64,000 bases of DNA from Oxalicibacterium flavum (GCF_014635065.1 NZ_BMCG01000004.1:248001-312000); one strand, 5' to 3'; shown: positions 1 through 7,873, counted from the stretch's first letter. Program-made: numbers and translations. The notes: generated from the sequence alone by a model not told the origin.

Positions 1-225
1 GATTTCGATCAAGCCTTCGGAGGCCAGCACCTTCATGGCTTCCCGCAGCGGCGTACGCGAAATGCCAAGGCGTTCGCAGACTTCGCGTTCGTTGAGCTTG
101 GTGCCGGGAGCGAGGGTGCCCTCGATGATGAGTTTTTGTAAATGTTCGACGACAGCGTCGTGCAGACGCTGCCTTTCGACCTTCGGCAGGATCGGGCTGC
201 TGACGGGCAGGACGGTATCACTCAT
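1..225 (-). CDS. GntR-family transcriptional regulator (N-terminal part, cut by window edge)
   Basis: Reading leftward from an ATG at 223-225, 75 codons remain open to the window edge. The peptide has the typical GntR winged-helix start: an N-terminal tail, then LHDAVVEHLQKLIIEG, GTKLNERE and the recognition-helix region LGISRTPLREAMKVLASEGL. The effector domain (FCD or UTRA) lies outside the window, so subfamily is unknown; the RTPLREAMK stretch is commonest in the FadR/FCD branch. The gene is divergent from the aminotransferase at 479 and shares a 253-bp spacer with palindromes, so it is the likely regulator of that catabolic locus (inference). Confidence 0.85.
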   Translation of the reverse strand, partial: MSDTVLPVSSPILPKVERQRLHDAVVEHLQKLIIEGTLAPGTKLNEREVCERLGISRTPLREAMKVLASEGLIEI

Positions 226-250
226 GGTATGCCTGGAAAGTGTCTTATGT

Positions 251-260
251 ATGACGTCAT
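251..260. promoter_or_regulatory. 10-bp perfect palindrome in the divergent GntR/aminotransferase spacer
   Basis: ATGACGTCAT reads the same on both strands and lies 25 bp upstream of the GntR start. It may be a regulator half-site cluster or part of the regulator's own promoter. Short palindromes occur by chance, so the support is modest. Confidence 0.35.
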
Positions 261-269
261 TTTAATGCA

Positions 270-281
270 ATTGCATGCAAT
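270..281. promoter_or_regulatory. Operator-like palindrome ATTGCATGCAAT, copy 1
   Basis: A perfect 12-bp palindrome, repeated exactly at 391-402 in the same divergent spacer. Two identical palindromes between a GntR gene and its divergent target are the expected arrangement for GntR operators. A third partial relative, TGCAATGCAC, lies at 311-320 and TATGCAATA near 441. Binding by the adjacent GntR protein is inferred. Confidence 0.6.
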
Positions 282-388
282 CTGGAAAACTGTATCACGG
301 TGCTTCGTGGTGCAATGCACAGCAAAGCTATGGCTTTCGCATGCTTTTCAACGTAATCAGTTACATGCGTTGCATTACTGCCACGCGA

Positions 389-404
389 AAATTGCATGCA
401 ATTT
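389..404. promoter_or_regulatory. Operator-like palindrome AAATTGCATGCAATTT, copy 2
   Basis: A perfect 16-bp palindrome whose 12-bp core is identical to the one at 270-281. It sits about 75 bp upstream of the aminotransferase start, where a repressor would overlap or follow the promoter. The two cores are 121 bp apart, roughly 11.5 helical turns, compatible with looping but not proof of it. Confidence 0.6.
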
Positions 405-478
405 CTTTACTCGGCTAAAAACATCTGCTAAAGTATTTTGTATGCAATATTCAATTTATGTTTTTTGAGGAGATAGAT

Positions 479-1702
479 ATGTTGACGCTTGATTTTCATC
501 CCGCTGGTCGCCACTTCCTGCAGATTCCCGGCCCGAGCCCGGTGCCGGACCGCATCCTGCGCGCGATGAGCTACCCGACGATCGACCACCGCGGCCCCGA
601 ATTCGGCGCGCTGGGCCTGAAGGTCCTGTCGGGCATCCAGAAGATCTTCAAGACCACGCAGCCGGTCATCATCTATCCGGCTTCCGGCACCGGCGCCTGG
701 GAAGCGGCGCTGTCCAACACGCTGTCGCCGGGCGATCACGTGCTGATGTACGAAACCGGCCACTTCGCCACGCTGTGGAAAAAGATGGCCGAGGCGCTGG
801 GCCTGAAGCCCGAATTCCTCGGCCTGCCGGGCATCGAAGGCTGGCGCCGCGGCGTGCAGGCCGACATGATCGAAGCACGTCTGCGCGACGACAAGAACCA
901 CTCGATCAAGGCCGTCTGCGTGGTCCACAACGAGACCTCGACCGGCGTGACTTCCAACATCGCCGCCGTGCGCAAGGCGATCGACGCCGCCGGCCACCCG
1001 GCGCTGCTGCTGGTCGACACGATCTCGGGCCTGGCCTCGGCCGACTACCGCCATGACGAATGGGGTGTCGATGTCACCGTCTCCGGATCGCAGAAGGGCC
1101 TGATGCTGCCGCCGGGCATCAGCTTCAACGCCGTCTCGCAAAAAGCGATCGAAGCCAGCAAGACCGCCAAGCTGCCGCGCGCGTTCTGGGGCTGGGGCGA
1201 GATCATCGAGATGAACAAGACCGGCTACTGGCCGTACACGCCGAATACCAACCTGCTGTATGCGCTGCACGAGTCGATCGAGATGATCCTCGGCGAAGGG
1301 CTCGACAACGTCTTCGCGCGCCACCAGCGCTTGGCCGCCGCCTGTCGCGCCGCGGTGCAGGCCTGGGGACTCGAGGTGCAATGCGCCGATGCGGCCGTGT
1401 ATTCGCCAGTGTTGACCGGAGTGATGACGCCGGAAGGTGTGGACGCCGATGTGGTGCGCAAGGTGATTTACGAGCGCTTCAACATGTCGCTGGGAGCTGC
1501 CCTGGGCAAGATGAAAGGACGCATGTTCCGTATCGGTCACCTAGGCGAAGCCAACGACCTCACGTTGATGGCCACCCTGGCAGGTTGCGAGATGGGCCTG
1601 AAACTGGCAGGCATCAAGCTGGCCGGCAGCGGCGTGACGGCAGCGATGGAATCCTTGGCGACGAACGAGCAGCAAGCGCCGCGCTTGAAGAAGGCTTCCT
1701 GA
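479..1702 (+). CDS. Class V aminotransferase, serine-glyoxylate aminotransferase type
   Basis: PLP enzyme of 407 residues expected to transfer an amino group to glyoxylate (serine, alanine or aspartate as donor). The N-terminus PGPSPVPDRILRAM, the PASGTGAWEAAL glycine-rich loop, VVHNETSTGVTSN and the Schiff-base region SGSQKGLMLPPG (Lys206) match the SgaA family end to end. An upstream in-frame ATG exists at 458, but ATG 479 is better placed behind GAGGAG at 467-472. The next gene encodes a flavin/Fe-S 2-hydroxyacid dehydrogenase, which suggests glyoxylate made by oxidation is consumed here. The related BhcA (aspartate-glyoxylate aminotransferase) is an alternative; no bhcB, bhcC or bhcD is adjacent. 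Confidence 0.85.
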   Translation: MLTLDFHPAGRHFLQIPGPSPVPDRILRAMSYPTIDHRGPEFGALGLKVLSGIQKIFKTTQPVIIYPASGTGAWEAALSNTLSPGDHVLMYETGHFATLWKKMAEALGLKPEFLGLPGIEGWRRGVQADMIEARLRDDKNHSIKAVCVVHNETSTGVTSNIAAVRKAIDAAGHPALLLVDTISGLASADYRHDEWGVDVTVSGSQKGLMLPPGISFNAVSQKAIEASKTAKLPRAFWGWGEIIEMNKTGYWPYTPNTNLLYALHESIEMILGEGLDNVFARHQRLAAACRAAVQAWGLEVQCADAAVYSPVLTGVMTPEGVDADVVRKVIYERFNMSLGAALGKMKGRMFRIGHLGEANDLTLMATLAGCEMGLKLAGIKLAGSGVTAAMESLATNEQQAPRLKKAS

Positions 1703-1764
1703 AGCGAACCCACAACCAACGTTCAACACCGTCGATGCCCGATCTCGATGTCGATGTCTGATGC

Positions 1765-1820
1765 GTGCCGCAACATGACGTTGCGGTACGCAGTAATACG
1801 CCCGCACCACGTTGTGGGCA
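1765..1820 (+). other. Two intercistronic hairpins between aminotransferase and dehydrogenase
   Basis: GTGCCGCAAC at 1765-1774 pairs with GTTGCGGTAC at 1780-1789 across a 5-nt loop. A second hairpin starts at 1800 (GCCCGCA with TGTGGGC). Neither is followed by a T-run, so they look like mRNA processing or stability elements rather than intrinsic terminators. They imply that the 133-nt gap may set different expression of the two genes (inference). Confidence 0.4.
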
Positions 1821-1835
1821 AAGGATGTATGCACC

Positions 1836-4832
1836 ATGACCGTGAAGCCGATTCATTTCGCACGACAAGCCAGCCCTGTAACTAGCCCGCTTGCCGCACG
1901 CCTGCGCAAAGAACTGCGAGGAGACGTGCTGTTCGGGCAAGCCGATCGCGGGCGTTACGCAACCGATGCATCGATCTACCAGATCATGCCGATAGGCGTG
2001 GTGGTGCCGCGCGATCAGAAAGACTTGTTGCTGGCGCTGGAGATTGCGCAGTCTGAAAAGGCGCCGATTCTCGCGCGTGGTGGCGGTACCAGCCAGTGCG
2101 GTCAGACAGTGGGCGAAGCACTTGTCATCGATAACAGCAAGTGGCTGAACAACGTAATCGAGTTCGATGCGGTAGCGCGGACCATCATTGTCGAACCCGG
2201 CATGGTCCTCGATCATCTGAATGCCTGGCTGAAGCCTTACGGCCTCTGGTTCCCGGTAGATGTCTCGACCGCGGCGCAATGCACGATCGGCGGCATGGCC
2301 GGTAACAATTCCTGCGGTTCGCGTTCCATCGAATACGGCAACATGGTGCACAACGTGCTCGCGATCGATGCCGTGCTGGCCGACGGCACGCAAGGCCGGT
2401 TCGAAACCATCGACGCCATGGTGCAGACGCCGCGCCTGCAATCCATCGTCGAACGCATCCAGCAGATCGCGCAGCGCGAACATGCGGAGATCATCGAGCG
2501 CATTCCCAAGGTGCTGCGCCGCGTCGGCGGCTACAACATCGACGTGTTCGACTGCCAGAACCCGCGCGCCTATACCGACGACGGCAAGGCCAACCTCGCG
2601 CACATCCTGGTCGGCTCGGAAGGTACGCTCGCCTACAGTCGCCAGATCAAGCTCAAGCTCGCGCCGCTGCCCAAGCACAAGGTGCTGGGCGTCATCAACT
2701 TCCCGACCTTCTACAAGGCGATGGATTCGGCGCAGCACATCGTCAAGTTGCTGCCGGTGGCGGTCGAACTCGTTGACCGCACCATGATCGACCTGTCGCT
2801 GAACATCGCCGCCTTCCGTCCGGTGATCGAGAAGGCGCTGGTCGGCTCGCCGCAGGCGATCCTGCTGGTCGAGTTCGCCGGCGACGACCAGGCTGCGCTC
2901 GTGCAGCGGCTGGCGGCGCTGTCGGACCTGATGAGCGATCTCGGCCTGCCGGGCATGGTGGTCGATATGGTGGATGCCAACGAGCAGAAAGCGCTATGGG
3001 ACGTGCGCAAGGCCGGCCTCAACATCATGATGAGCATGAAGGGCGATGGCAAGCCGGTGTCCTTCATCGAGGATTGCGCGGTGCCGCTCGAACACCTGGC
3101 CGCCTATACCGACAAGCTGACCGAGGTCTTCCACAAGTACCACACCGAAGGCACGTGGTACGCGCATGCGAGCGTGGGTACGCTGCACGTGCGGCCGATT
3201 CTCGACATGCGCCGCGACGGCGCGGCCGACATGCGCGCGATCGCGGAAGAAGCATCGGCGCTGGTGCGCGAATACAAGGGCGCCTATTCGGGCGAGCACG
3301 GCGACGGCCTGTGCCGCGGCGAATGGGTGGCATGGCAGTACGGCCCCAGGCTGAACCGCGCCTTTTCCGAAATCAAGGACCTGTTCGATCCGGACAACCG
3401 CTACAACCCGGACAAGATCGTGCGGCCGCCGAAGATGGACGAGAAGTCCAACTTCCGCTTCAAGCCCGGCTACCGCGAACTGCCGCTGCAGACGAAGCTC
3501 GACTGGTCGGCGTGGAACGTCAAACGCGATCCGGCGACCGGCGTGGAAACGCCGCCCGGCACCGGCGACGACCTGACCGGCGGCCTGGCGAAGGCGGTCG
3601 AGATGTGCAACAACAACGGCCACTGCCGCAAGTTCGACGCCGGCACCATGTGCCCGAGCTACCGCATCACCAAGGACGAGCGCCACGTCACGCGCGGCCG
3701 CGCCAACACGCTGCGGCTGGCGATCTCGGGCCAGCTCGGCGACGACGGTCTGGCCAGCGCCGAGGTCAAGGAAGTGCTCGACCTGTGCGTCTCGTGCAAG
3801 GGCTGCAAGCGCGACTGCCCGACCGGTGTCGATATGGCGCGCATCAAGATCGAGGCACGGGCGGCATGGGCCAAGCGCAATGGCATCACCTTGCGGGACA
3901 AGCTGGTTGCATTCATGCCGCGTTATGCGCCGGTGGCGAGTCGCTTCGGTGTCTTGCTGAGCGCAGGCGAAAAGTTGCCCTTCATCGGCAACTGGGTCAA
4001 GAAAGCGATCGGACTGGCACCGCAACGTTCGTCGCCTGCATTCAAGACGTCCTTCCTGTCGAAGGTCTCTGCTTCGCCGGCCAAGGCGAGCGGCATGGAA
4101 GTGATGCTGTTCGTCGATACGTTCAACAATTACATGGAACCGGAAAACGCACGCGCAGCGCAGCAGGTGCTGGAAGCGGCCGGTTACCACGTGCACTTCA
4201 ATACACGTCAGGGCGAACGCCCGCTCTGTTGCGGTCGTACGTATCTGTCTGCAGGGTTGGTCGAACAGGCCAAGGAAGAGGCGCGTCGCACGCTGGATGC
4301 GCTGATGCCTTTCGTCGAGCGCGGTGTGCCGATTGTCGGTCTGGAGCCATCCTGTCTGCTGTCCCTGCGCGATGAGTTCCTGAACTACGGTTATGGCGAG
4401 GAAGCGCGTCGTCTGGCAAACAATGCATTCCTGTTCGAGGAGTTCCTGGTACGCGAACGCAAGGCCGATCGTCTCAAGCTGGATCTGAAACCATTGCCAT
4501 CGAACAAGGCGATGGTGCACGGACACTGTCATCAGAAGGCGTTCGATGCCTTCCGTCCCGTGCCGGAAATTCTCAAGTGGATTCCGGATCTCGATGTCTC
4601 GGTGATTGAATCGTCGTGCTGCGGCATGGCCGGCAGTTTCGGTTATGAACACGAACATTACGAGGCATCGCTGGCGATGGCGGAACTATCGTTGCTGCCG
4701 GCCATACGCAAAGCGGAGAAGGGAACGATTTTCGTTGCCGACGGGACGAGTTGCCGGCATCAGATTCAGGATGGGACGGAAGAAACGCCGTTGCACGCAG
4801 CGCGCGTGCTTGCGATGGCATTGCAGCAATGA
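1836..4832 (+). CDS. FAD-linked oxidase / [4Fe-4S] / CCG-domain D-2-hydroxyacid dehydrogenase
   Basis: A 999-residue three-part flavoprotein. The N-terminal half is the FAD-binding PCMH and FAD-oxidase C domains (ARGGGTSQCGQT, GGMAGNNSCGSRS, SGEHGDGLCRGEW). Two ferredoxin-type cysteine clusters begin near Cys591 and Cys651 (CVSCKGCKRDCP). Two cysteine-rich CCG units follow, with CC pairs at 798-799 and 928-929. This matches the YdiJ/D-2-hydroxyglutarate and D-lactate dehydrogenase family, which passes electrons from 2-hydroxyacids to the quinone pool. The ATG at 1836 is chosen over an upstream TTG at 1812 because AAGGA precedes it. Between an aminotransferase that uses glyoxylate and another hydroxyacid dehydrogenase, glycolate, glycerate or lactate are plausible substrates; sequence alone does not decide. 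Confidence 0.85.
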   Translation: MTVKPIHFARQASPVTSPLAARLRKELRGDVLFGQADRGRYATDASIYQIMPIGVVVPRDQKDLLLALEIAQSEKAPILARGGGTSQCGQTVGEALVIDNSKWLNNVIEFDAVARTIIVEPGMVLDHLNAWLKPYGLWFPVDVSTAAQCTIGGMAGNNSCGSRSIEYGNMVHNVLAIDAVLADGTQGRFETIDAMVQTPRLQSIVERIQQIAQREHAEIIERIPKVLRRVGGYNIDVFDCQNPRAYTDDGKANLAHILVGSEGTLAYSRQIKLKLAPLPKHKVLGVINFPTFYKAMDSAQHIVKLLPVAVELVDRTMIDLSLNIAAFRPVIEKALVGSPQAILLVEFAGDDQAALVQRLAALSDLMSDLGLPGMVVDMVDANEQKALWDVRKAGLNIMMSMKGDGKPVSFIEDCAVPLEHLAAYTDKLTEVFHKYHTEGTWYAHASVGTLHVRPILDMRRDGAADMRAIAEEASALVREYKGAYSGEHGDGLCRGEWVAWQYGPRLNRAFSEIKDLFDPDNRYNPDKIVRPPKMDEKSNFRFKPGYRELPLQTKLDWSAWNVKRDPATGVETPPGTGDDLTGGLAKAVEMCNNNGHCRKFDAGTMCPSYRITKDERHVTRGRANTLRLAISGQLGDDGLASAEVKEVLDLCVSCKGCKRDCPTGVDMARIKIEARAAWAKRNGITLRDKLVAFMPRYAPVASRFGVLLSAGEKLPFIGNWVKKAIGLAPQRSSPAFKTSFLSKVSASPAKASGMEVMLFVDTFNNYMEPENARAAQQVLEAAGYHVHFNTRQGERPLCCGRTYLSAGLVEQAKEEARRTLDALMPFVERGVPIVGLEPSCLLSLRDEFLNYGYGEEARRLANNAFLFEEFLVRERKADRLKLDLKPLPSNKAMVHGHCHQKAFDAFRPVPEILKWIPDLDVSVIESSCCGMAGSFGYEHEHYEASLAMAELSLLPAIRKAEKGTIFVADGTSCRHQIQDGTEETPLHAARVLAMALQQ

Positions 4833-4902
4833 ATAAGTTGAAGCGCTAGGTAAGTCCGGATTGGCCAGAGGCCAGCGTTCATATTCACACAGGGGAAATG
4901 CA

Positions 4903-5856
4903 ATGCAGAATCAAACATCTATGAAAATGGCTATCGTCGGCGTCGGGGCGGTTGGTGCGGCAACGGCTATGACTATCGTGCTGCGGGGTCATGTGCACGA
5001 ACTCATTCTTATCGACAAGGATGCAGCCCGCGCCAAGGCGGTGGCGACTGACATGAAGTACGGCGTGCCACTATCGCCACTGATGACCGTCCGTGCTGGC
5101 GACTACGAGGACCTGGAAGGTGCCGGCCTCGTCGTCATCACGGCCGGTATCAACGAAAAAGCCGGCGGCGCGACCGACCGTTCGGACCCGGCTGGGCGCC
5201 TTCGCTTACTCGACACCAACGTCAAGATATTCGAAGACATTGTGCCGCGCATCGTCAAAGTGGCGCCTCAGGCGGTGATCCTGGTCGCAACGAATCCTCC
5301 TGAGCCATTGGTCGAAGTCGCGCGACAGCTCGCCGGCCATGATCGCGTCATGAGTACTAGCACAGCACTCGACAGCCTGCGCTTCCGCGTGCATCTGGCG
5401 GAGCGGCTGAGTGTAAGTCCTGCCTATGTCAATGCCCACGTAATCGGCGAACATGGTACGTTCAGCGTCTTCCTGTGGTCGTCAGCGCGCGTCGGCAGCT
5501 TGCCAATCAAAAACGTGCTTGCCAAGAAAAACATCGAGTTTGAGGCTTTCCGTAAGGCAGTTGAGGACGATGTCCGCTACGCCAACATCACAATTATCGA
5601 GGGCACAGGCGCGAGTCAGTACGGCATCGGCATGGTTGTAGGCCGCGTCGCAGAGGTCATCCTGCGCGACGAGCGGGCAGTGTTTCCGGTCGGTTCGCAT
5701 AACCGTGATTACGGCATCACACTTTCGCTGCCGAGCGTCGTCGGCGCGGCCGGTATTTGTGACGTACTGATGCCGGAAATGACGGAGGGCGAACTTGCCG
5801 GCCTTGTGCGCAGCGCCGACCGCCTGCGCGAAGTGACAGGAAAATACTTGCGCTGA
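4903..5856 (+). CDS. Atypical lactate/malate-type NAD(H)-dependent 2-hydroxyacid dehydrogenase
   Basis: 317 residues. The Rossmann motif GVGAVG is at 13-18 and Asp38 at the end of beta-2 favours NAD over NADP. TNPPEPL, the catalytic Asp157/Arg160 pair (DSLRFR) and the proton-relay His184 (GEHG) mark the LDH/MDH family. Two things are unusual. The substrate loop after AGINEK carries extra residues (about 86-97) in place of the usual GESR-type segment, and GEHGD has become GEHGT. The substrate is therefore probably neither plain lactate nor malate. Start chosen at ATG 4903, behind an AGGGGA stretch. It follows the flavin dehydrogenase by 70 nt on the same strand. Confidence 0.75.
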   Translation: MQNQTSMKMAIVGVGAVGAATAMTIVLRGHVHELILIDKDAARAKAVATDMKYGVPLSPLMTVRAGDYEDLEGAGLVVITAGINEKAGGATDRSDPAGRLRLLDTNVKIFEDIVPRIVKVAPQAVILVATNPPEPLVEVARQLAGHDRVMSTSTALDSLRFRVHLAERLSVSPAYVNAHVIGEHGTFSVFLWSSARVGSLPIKNVLAKKNIEFEAFRKAVEDDVRYANITIIEGTGASQYGIGMVVGRVAEVILRDERAVFPVGSHNRDYGITLSLPSVVGAAGICDVLMPEMTEGELAGLVRSADRLREVTGKYLR

Positions 5857-5948
5857 CGTGGAACATCAGCCGCCATCCTGAGTTACGCAAGCGCTTGCGG
5901 ACAGCTGACACCATTTTCGGCAATTACAAAATTCCCTTTTAGACTTTT

Positions 5949-6005
5949 TAACTCCAACTGGAAGCATGGCTTGCGGTTGCCGCAAGATTTATGCGTATAG
6001 GCTCA
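5949..6005 (+). repeat. Direct repeat element, copy A, upstream of the GlcG-like gene
   Basis: Begins TAACTC, runs through ACTGGA and GCAT, then a near-identical 35-nt core starting TTGCGGTTGCCGCAAG at 5971 and ending AGGCTCA at 6005. Copy B at 6498-6556 precedes the PhyH gene. The core contains a dyad, CTTGCGG-TTG-CCGCAAG (5970-5986). Placement before both genes suggests a shared promoter with an operator (inference). Confidence 0.7.
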
Positions 6006-6072
6006 GTACACATCGCGACTGACCGCACGCATTGTCTATCGACAATGTCAGCTCATTTTTAAAGGAGGCACT

Positions 6073-6480
6073 ATGCAAACAAAACAGGTTCTTACACTCG
6101 AAGAAGTCAAGAAAATCGCTGCCGGCGCTGAAACAGAAGCAAAACTGCACAAATGGAATGTGACGATTGCTATCGTTGACGATGGTGGTAATTTGCTATG
6201 GCTGCAACGCATGGATAGTGCCGCACCGATTTCGTCGCACATTGCGCCAGCCAAAGCAAAAACGGCCGCTCTCGGTCATCGCGAATCCAAAGTTTATGAA
6301 GACATCATCAATAATGGACGTTATGCCTTCATGACGGCCCCAACGCTGGAAGGTATGCTGGAAGGTGGCGTACCGATCATGGTTAACGATCAATGCGTTG
6401 GCGCAGTTGGCGTTTCCGGTGTCAAATCCAACGAAGACGTGCAGATTGCCAAGGCAGGTATCACTGCGCTCGGACTTTGA
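6073..6480 (+). CDS. GlcG/HbpS-family (DUF336) protein
   Basis: 135 residues, full length for the family. VTIAIVDDGGNLLWLQRMD, the central helices with AKAKTAA and the glycine-rich C-terminal VGAVGVSGVKSNEDVQIA are diagnostic. Family members bind haem or small cofactors (HbpS) or sit in glycolate-utilisation operons (GlcG); the biochemical role of GlcG is not settled. AAAGGAGG at 6061-6068 is a near-consensus ribosome site. It has its own promoter region with repeat copy A, so it is likely co-regulated with, but transcribed separately from, the hydroxyacid genes upstream. Confidence 0.85.
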   Translation: MQTKQVLTLEEVKKIAAGAETEAKLHKWNVTIAIVDDGGNLLWLQRMDSAAPISSHIAPAKAKTAALGHRESKVYEDIINNGRYAFMTAPTLEGMLEGGVPIMVNDQCVGAVGVSGVKSNEDVQIAKAGITALGL

Positions 6481-6497
6481 TTTAGTCCATTCCTGAT

Positions 6498-6556
6498 TAA
6501 CTCATAAACTGGACGCATAATCTTGCGGTTGCCGCAGGATTATGCGTCTAGGCTCA
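6498..6556 (+). repeat. Direct repeat element, copy B, upstream of the PhyH-like dioxygenase gene
   Basis: Same order of blocks as copy A: TAACTC, ACTGGA, GCAT, then a core starting TTGCGGTTGCCGCAGG at 6523 and ending AGGCTCA at 6556. One dyad arm differs by one base and the core lacks one T. The match runs over nearly 60 bp while the surrounding sequence is unrelated, so it was either duplicated or retained by selection as a regulatory module. Confidence 0.7.
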
Positions 6557-6639
6557 TCCTGCATTTCATTAACATTCCGGCAGAAGCGCGCTGACAGCGT
6601 GACACATGATTCTTTGGGCAAGAGGCCCATTTTCATCTC

Positions 6640-7431
6640 ATGAATTCGCAGCCCACCATGACGTCGGATACGGGGTTATCTGAAACGCAAATCACCCAAT
6701 TCGCGCGTGATGGCTTTCTTGTGTTTCGCGGCATGGCTGATAAGGCTATATGCGAACATATGCTCACCGTCGCCTCCCGACAATTACAGGAAGCAGCGCA
6801 ACCGCTGGAGTTCGAAGCCGAGCTTGGCTACGCAGGCGCGCCGTCATCACTCGAGGCTGAAGGCGGCCGAACCGTTAGACGCCTGCGCGGCGCCTATGAT
6901 CGCGATGCATGCTTTCACGACTGGGCTGAAGATCCGCGTATCGTCGATAAGGTGCGTCAACTGGTCAACGAACCGGTTTGCCTGACACTTGCACATCACA
7001 ATTGTGTGATGACCAAACATCCGCAGTACGGCACCGCAACCGGCTGGCATCGCGACATTCGCTATTGGGCATTCACCCAACCAGATCTGATCTGTGTGTG
7101 GCTGGCGCTTGGCGAAGAAACTTCGGCCAATGGTGGCTTGCGCTTCATCCCTGGCTCACATCGCTTGCAGATCCCACGCGATCAATTGGATGATCTGCTA
7201 TTCCTGCGCCCTGAACATCCTGCCAATCAGGCGCTGTTTGAACAAGGACAAGCGATCGAGTTGCATCAGGGTGATGTGGTGTTTTTCCATAGCCTGCTGT
7301 TCCATGCAGCAGGCGTCAATACATCCAACGTCGTGAAGAAATCGGTCGCCTTTGTTTATCACGGCTGCAGCAATCAGCCCTTGCCAAACACGCGCTCATC
7401 GTCGGCAGCAGACATCCGTTTATCGGATTAA
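6640..7431 (+). CDS. Phytanoyl-CoA dioxygenase (PhyH)-family Fe(II)/2-oxoglutarate oxygenase
   Basis: 263 residues with the double-stranded beta-helix motif: His137-x-Asp139 in GWHRDIRYW, then GSHR and distal His222 in LLFHAAGVNTS. The order and spacing fit non-haem Fe(II), 2-oxoglutarate-dependent hydroxylases of the PhyH superfamily, which act on phytanoyl-CoA, ectoine, phosphonates and many small acids. The substrate is not recognisable. The start is uncertain: ATG 6640 has a distant AGAGG (6621), and ATG 6658 is an alternative. A clear terminator follows at 7458. Its role may be hydroxylation of a compound whose product enters the 2-hydroxyacid pathway (inference). Confidence 0.8.
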   Translation: MNSQPTMTSDTGLSETQITQFARDGFLVFRGMADKAICEHMLTVASRQLQEAAQPLEFEAELGYAGAPSSLEAEGGRTVRRLRGAYDRDACFHDWAEDPRIVDKVRQLVNEPVCLTLAHHNCVMTKHPQYGTATGWHRDIRYWAFTQPDLICVWLALGEETSANGGLRFIPGSHRLQIPRDQLDDLLFLRPEHPANQALFEQGQAIELHQGDVVFFHSLLFHAAGVNTSNVVKKSVAFVYHGCSNQPLPNTRSSSAADIRLSD

Positions 7432-7457
7432 GCTTGTATCGCAAGTGATACTAAAAC

Positions 7458-7486
7458 GCCCTTCAACGAAGGGCTTTTTCTTTTCT
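7458..7486 (+). terminator. Intrinsic terminator after the PhyH gene
   Basis: Stem GCCCTTC-AAC-GAAGGGC at 7458-7474 followed by TTTTTCTTTT. It closes the catabolic locus. Confidence 0.85.
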
Positions 7487-7507
7487 GCGTACCTTAATCC
7501 TTGGGCG

Positions 7508-7579
7508 TGCATGGCAGGTAGCTTCGGCTACGAGGAAGAGCACTACGAAGCCTCGCTGGCGCTGGCCGGCAAGGCGTGA
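7508..7579 (+). pseudogene. Remnant of the C-terminal CCG domain of a second FAD/Fe-S oxidoreductase
   Basis: The last 23 codons of an open frame read CMAGSFGYEEEHYEASLAL and end at a TGA. They match the C-terminal CCG region of the 1836-4832 protein (GMAGSFGYEHEHYEASLAM), but the DNA differs at many third positions. This is therefore the tail of a different homologue rather than a recent copy. The second Cys of the CCG motif and everything before it are missing, and no start or ribosome site precedes it. It is a dead fragment left by a deletion or rearrangement with its breakpoint just before 7508. Confidence 0.8.
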
Positions 7580-7627
7580 GCCGGTTACGCAGTTTTCCTC
7601 ATGGTTGTCCGGCCAGACCGGATACGC

Positions 7628-7873
7628 TCAGTCATGCGACTGGCCGGGCGCAGTCGTCTGCCGCGCACGGGTAGCGCGCGCGAGGGTTTGCACCGCACCC
7701 AGCAGATCGCCCTTGCTCATGTCGCGCTCGACATGGACGCCGCAGCTGGCGGCTTCTTCGAGATGCTCGGGCGAGGCCGCATCTTCCTGATCCTCGCGCA
7801 CCGTGATGGATTGGCGGATTGCATACTCGAGGCTGGTCAGCCGGCCGACCAGATAGTCGGCGAGATGGGTCAC
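7628..7873 (-). CDS. Small hypothetical protein
   Basis: About 81 residues from a GTG at 7871-7873, with strongly coding-like codon use (G/C third positions) on the minus strand. It begins THLADYLVGRLTSLEYAIRQ and is helical, acidic in the middle, with no recognised domain. The start is a problem. A good AAGGAG lies about 22 nt upstream of the GTG and is better spaced for a CTG at 7886-7888. Either the protein uses a rare start or the frame is longer. No function is proposed. Confidence 0.45.
   Translation of the reverse strand: MTHLADYLVGRLTSLEYAIRQSITVREDQEDAASPEHLEEAASCGVHVERDMSKGDLLGAVQTLARATRARQTTAPGQSHD

Noticed and set aside
479-1702. Beta-hydroxyaspartate cycle aminotransferase (BhcA) as the identity of the first enzyme
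   Set aside because: The family is compatible, but the diagnostic partners (dehydratase, aldolase, imine reductase) are absent, so the broader serine-glyoxylate-type label was kept.
5960-5986. Possible sigma-54 promoter in repeat copy A (TGGC...TTGC)
   Set aside because: The GG to GC spacing is 9 instead of 10, and copy B lacks the GG element.
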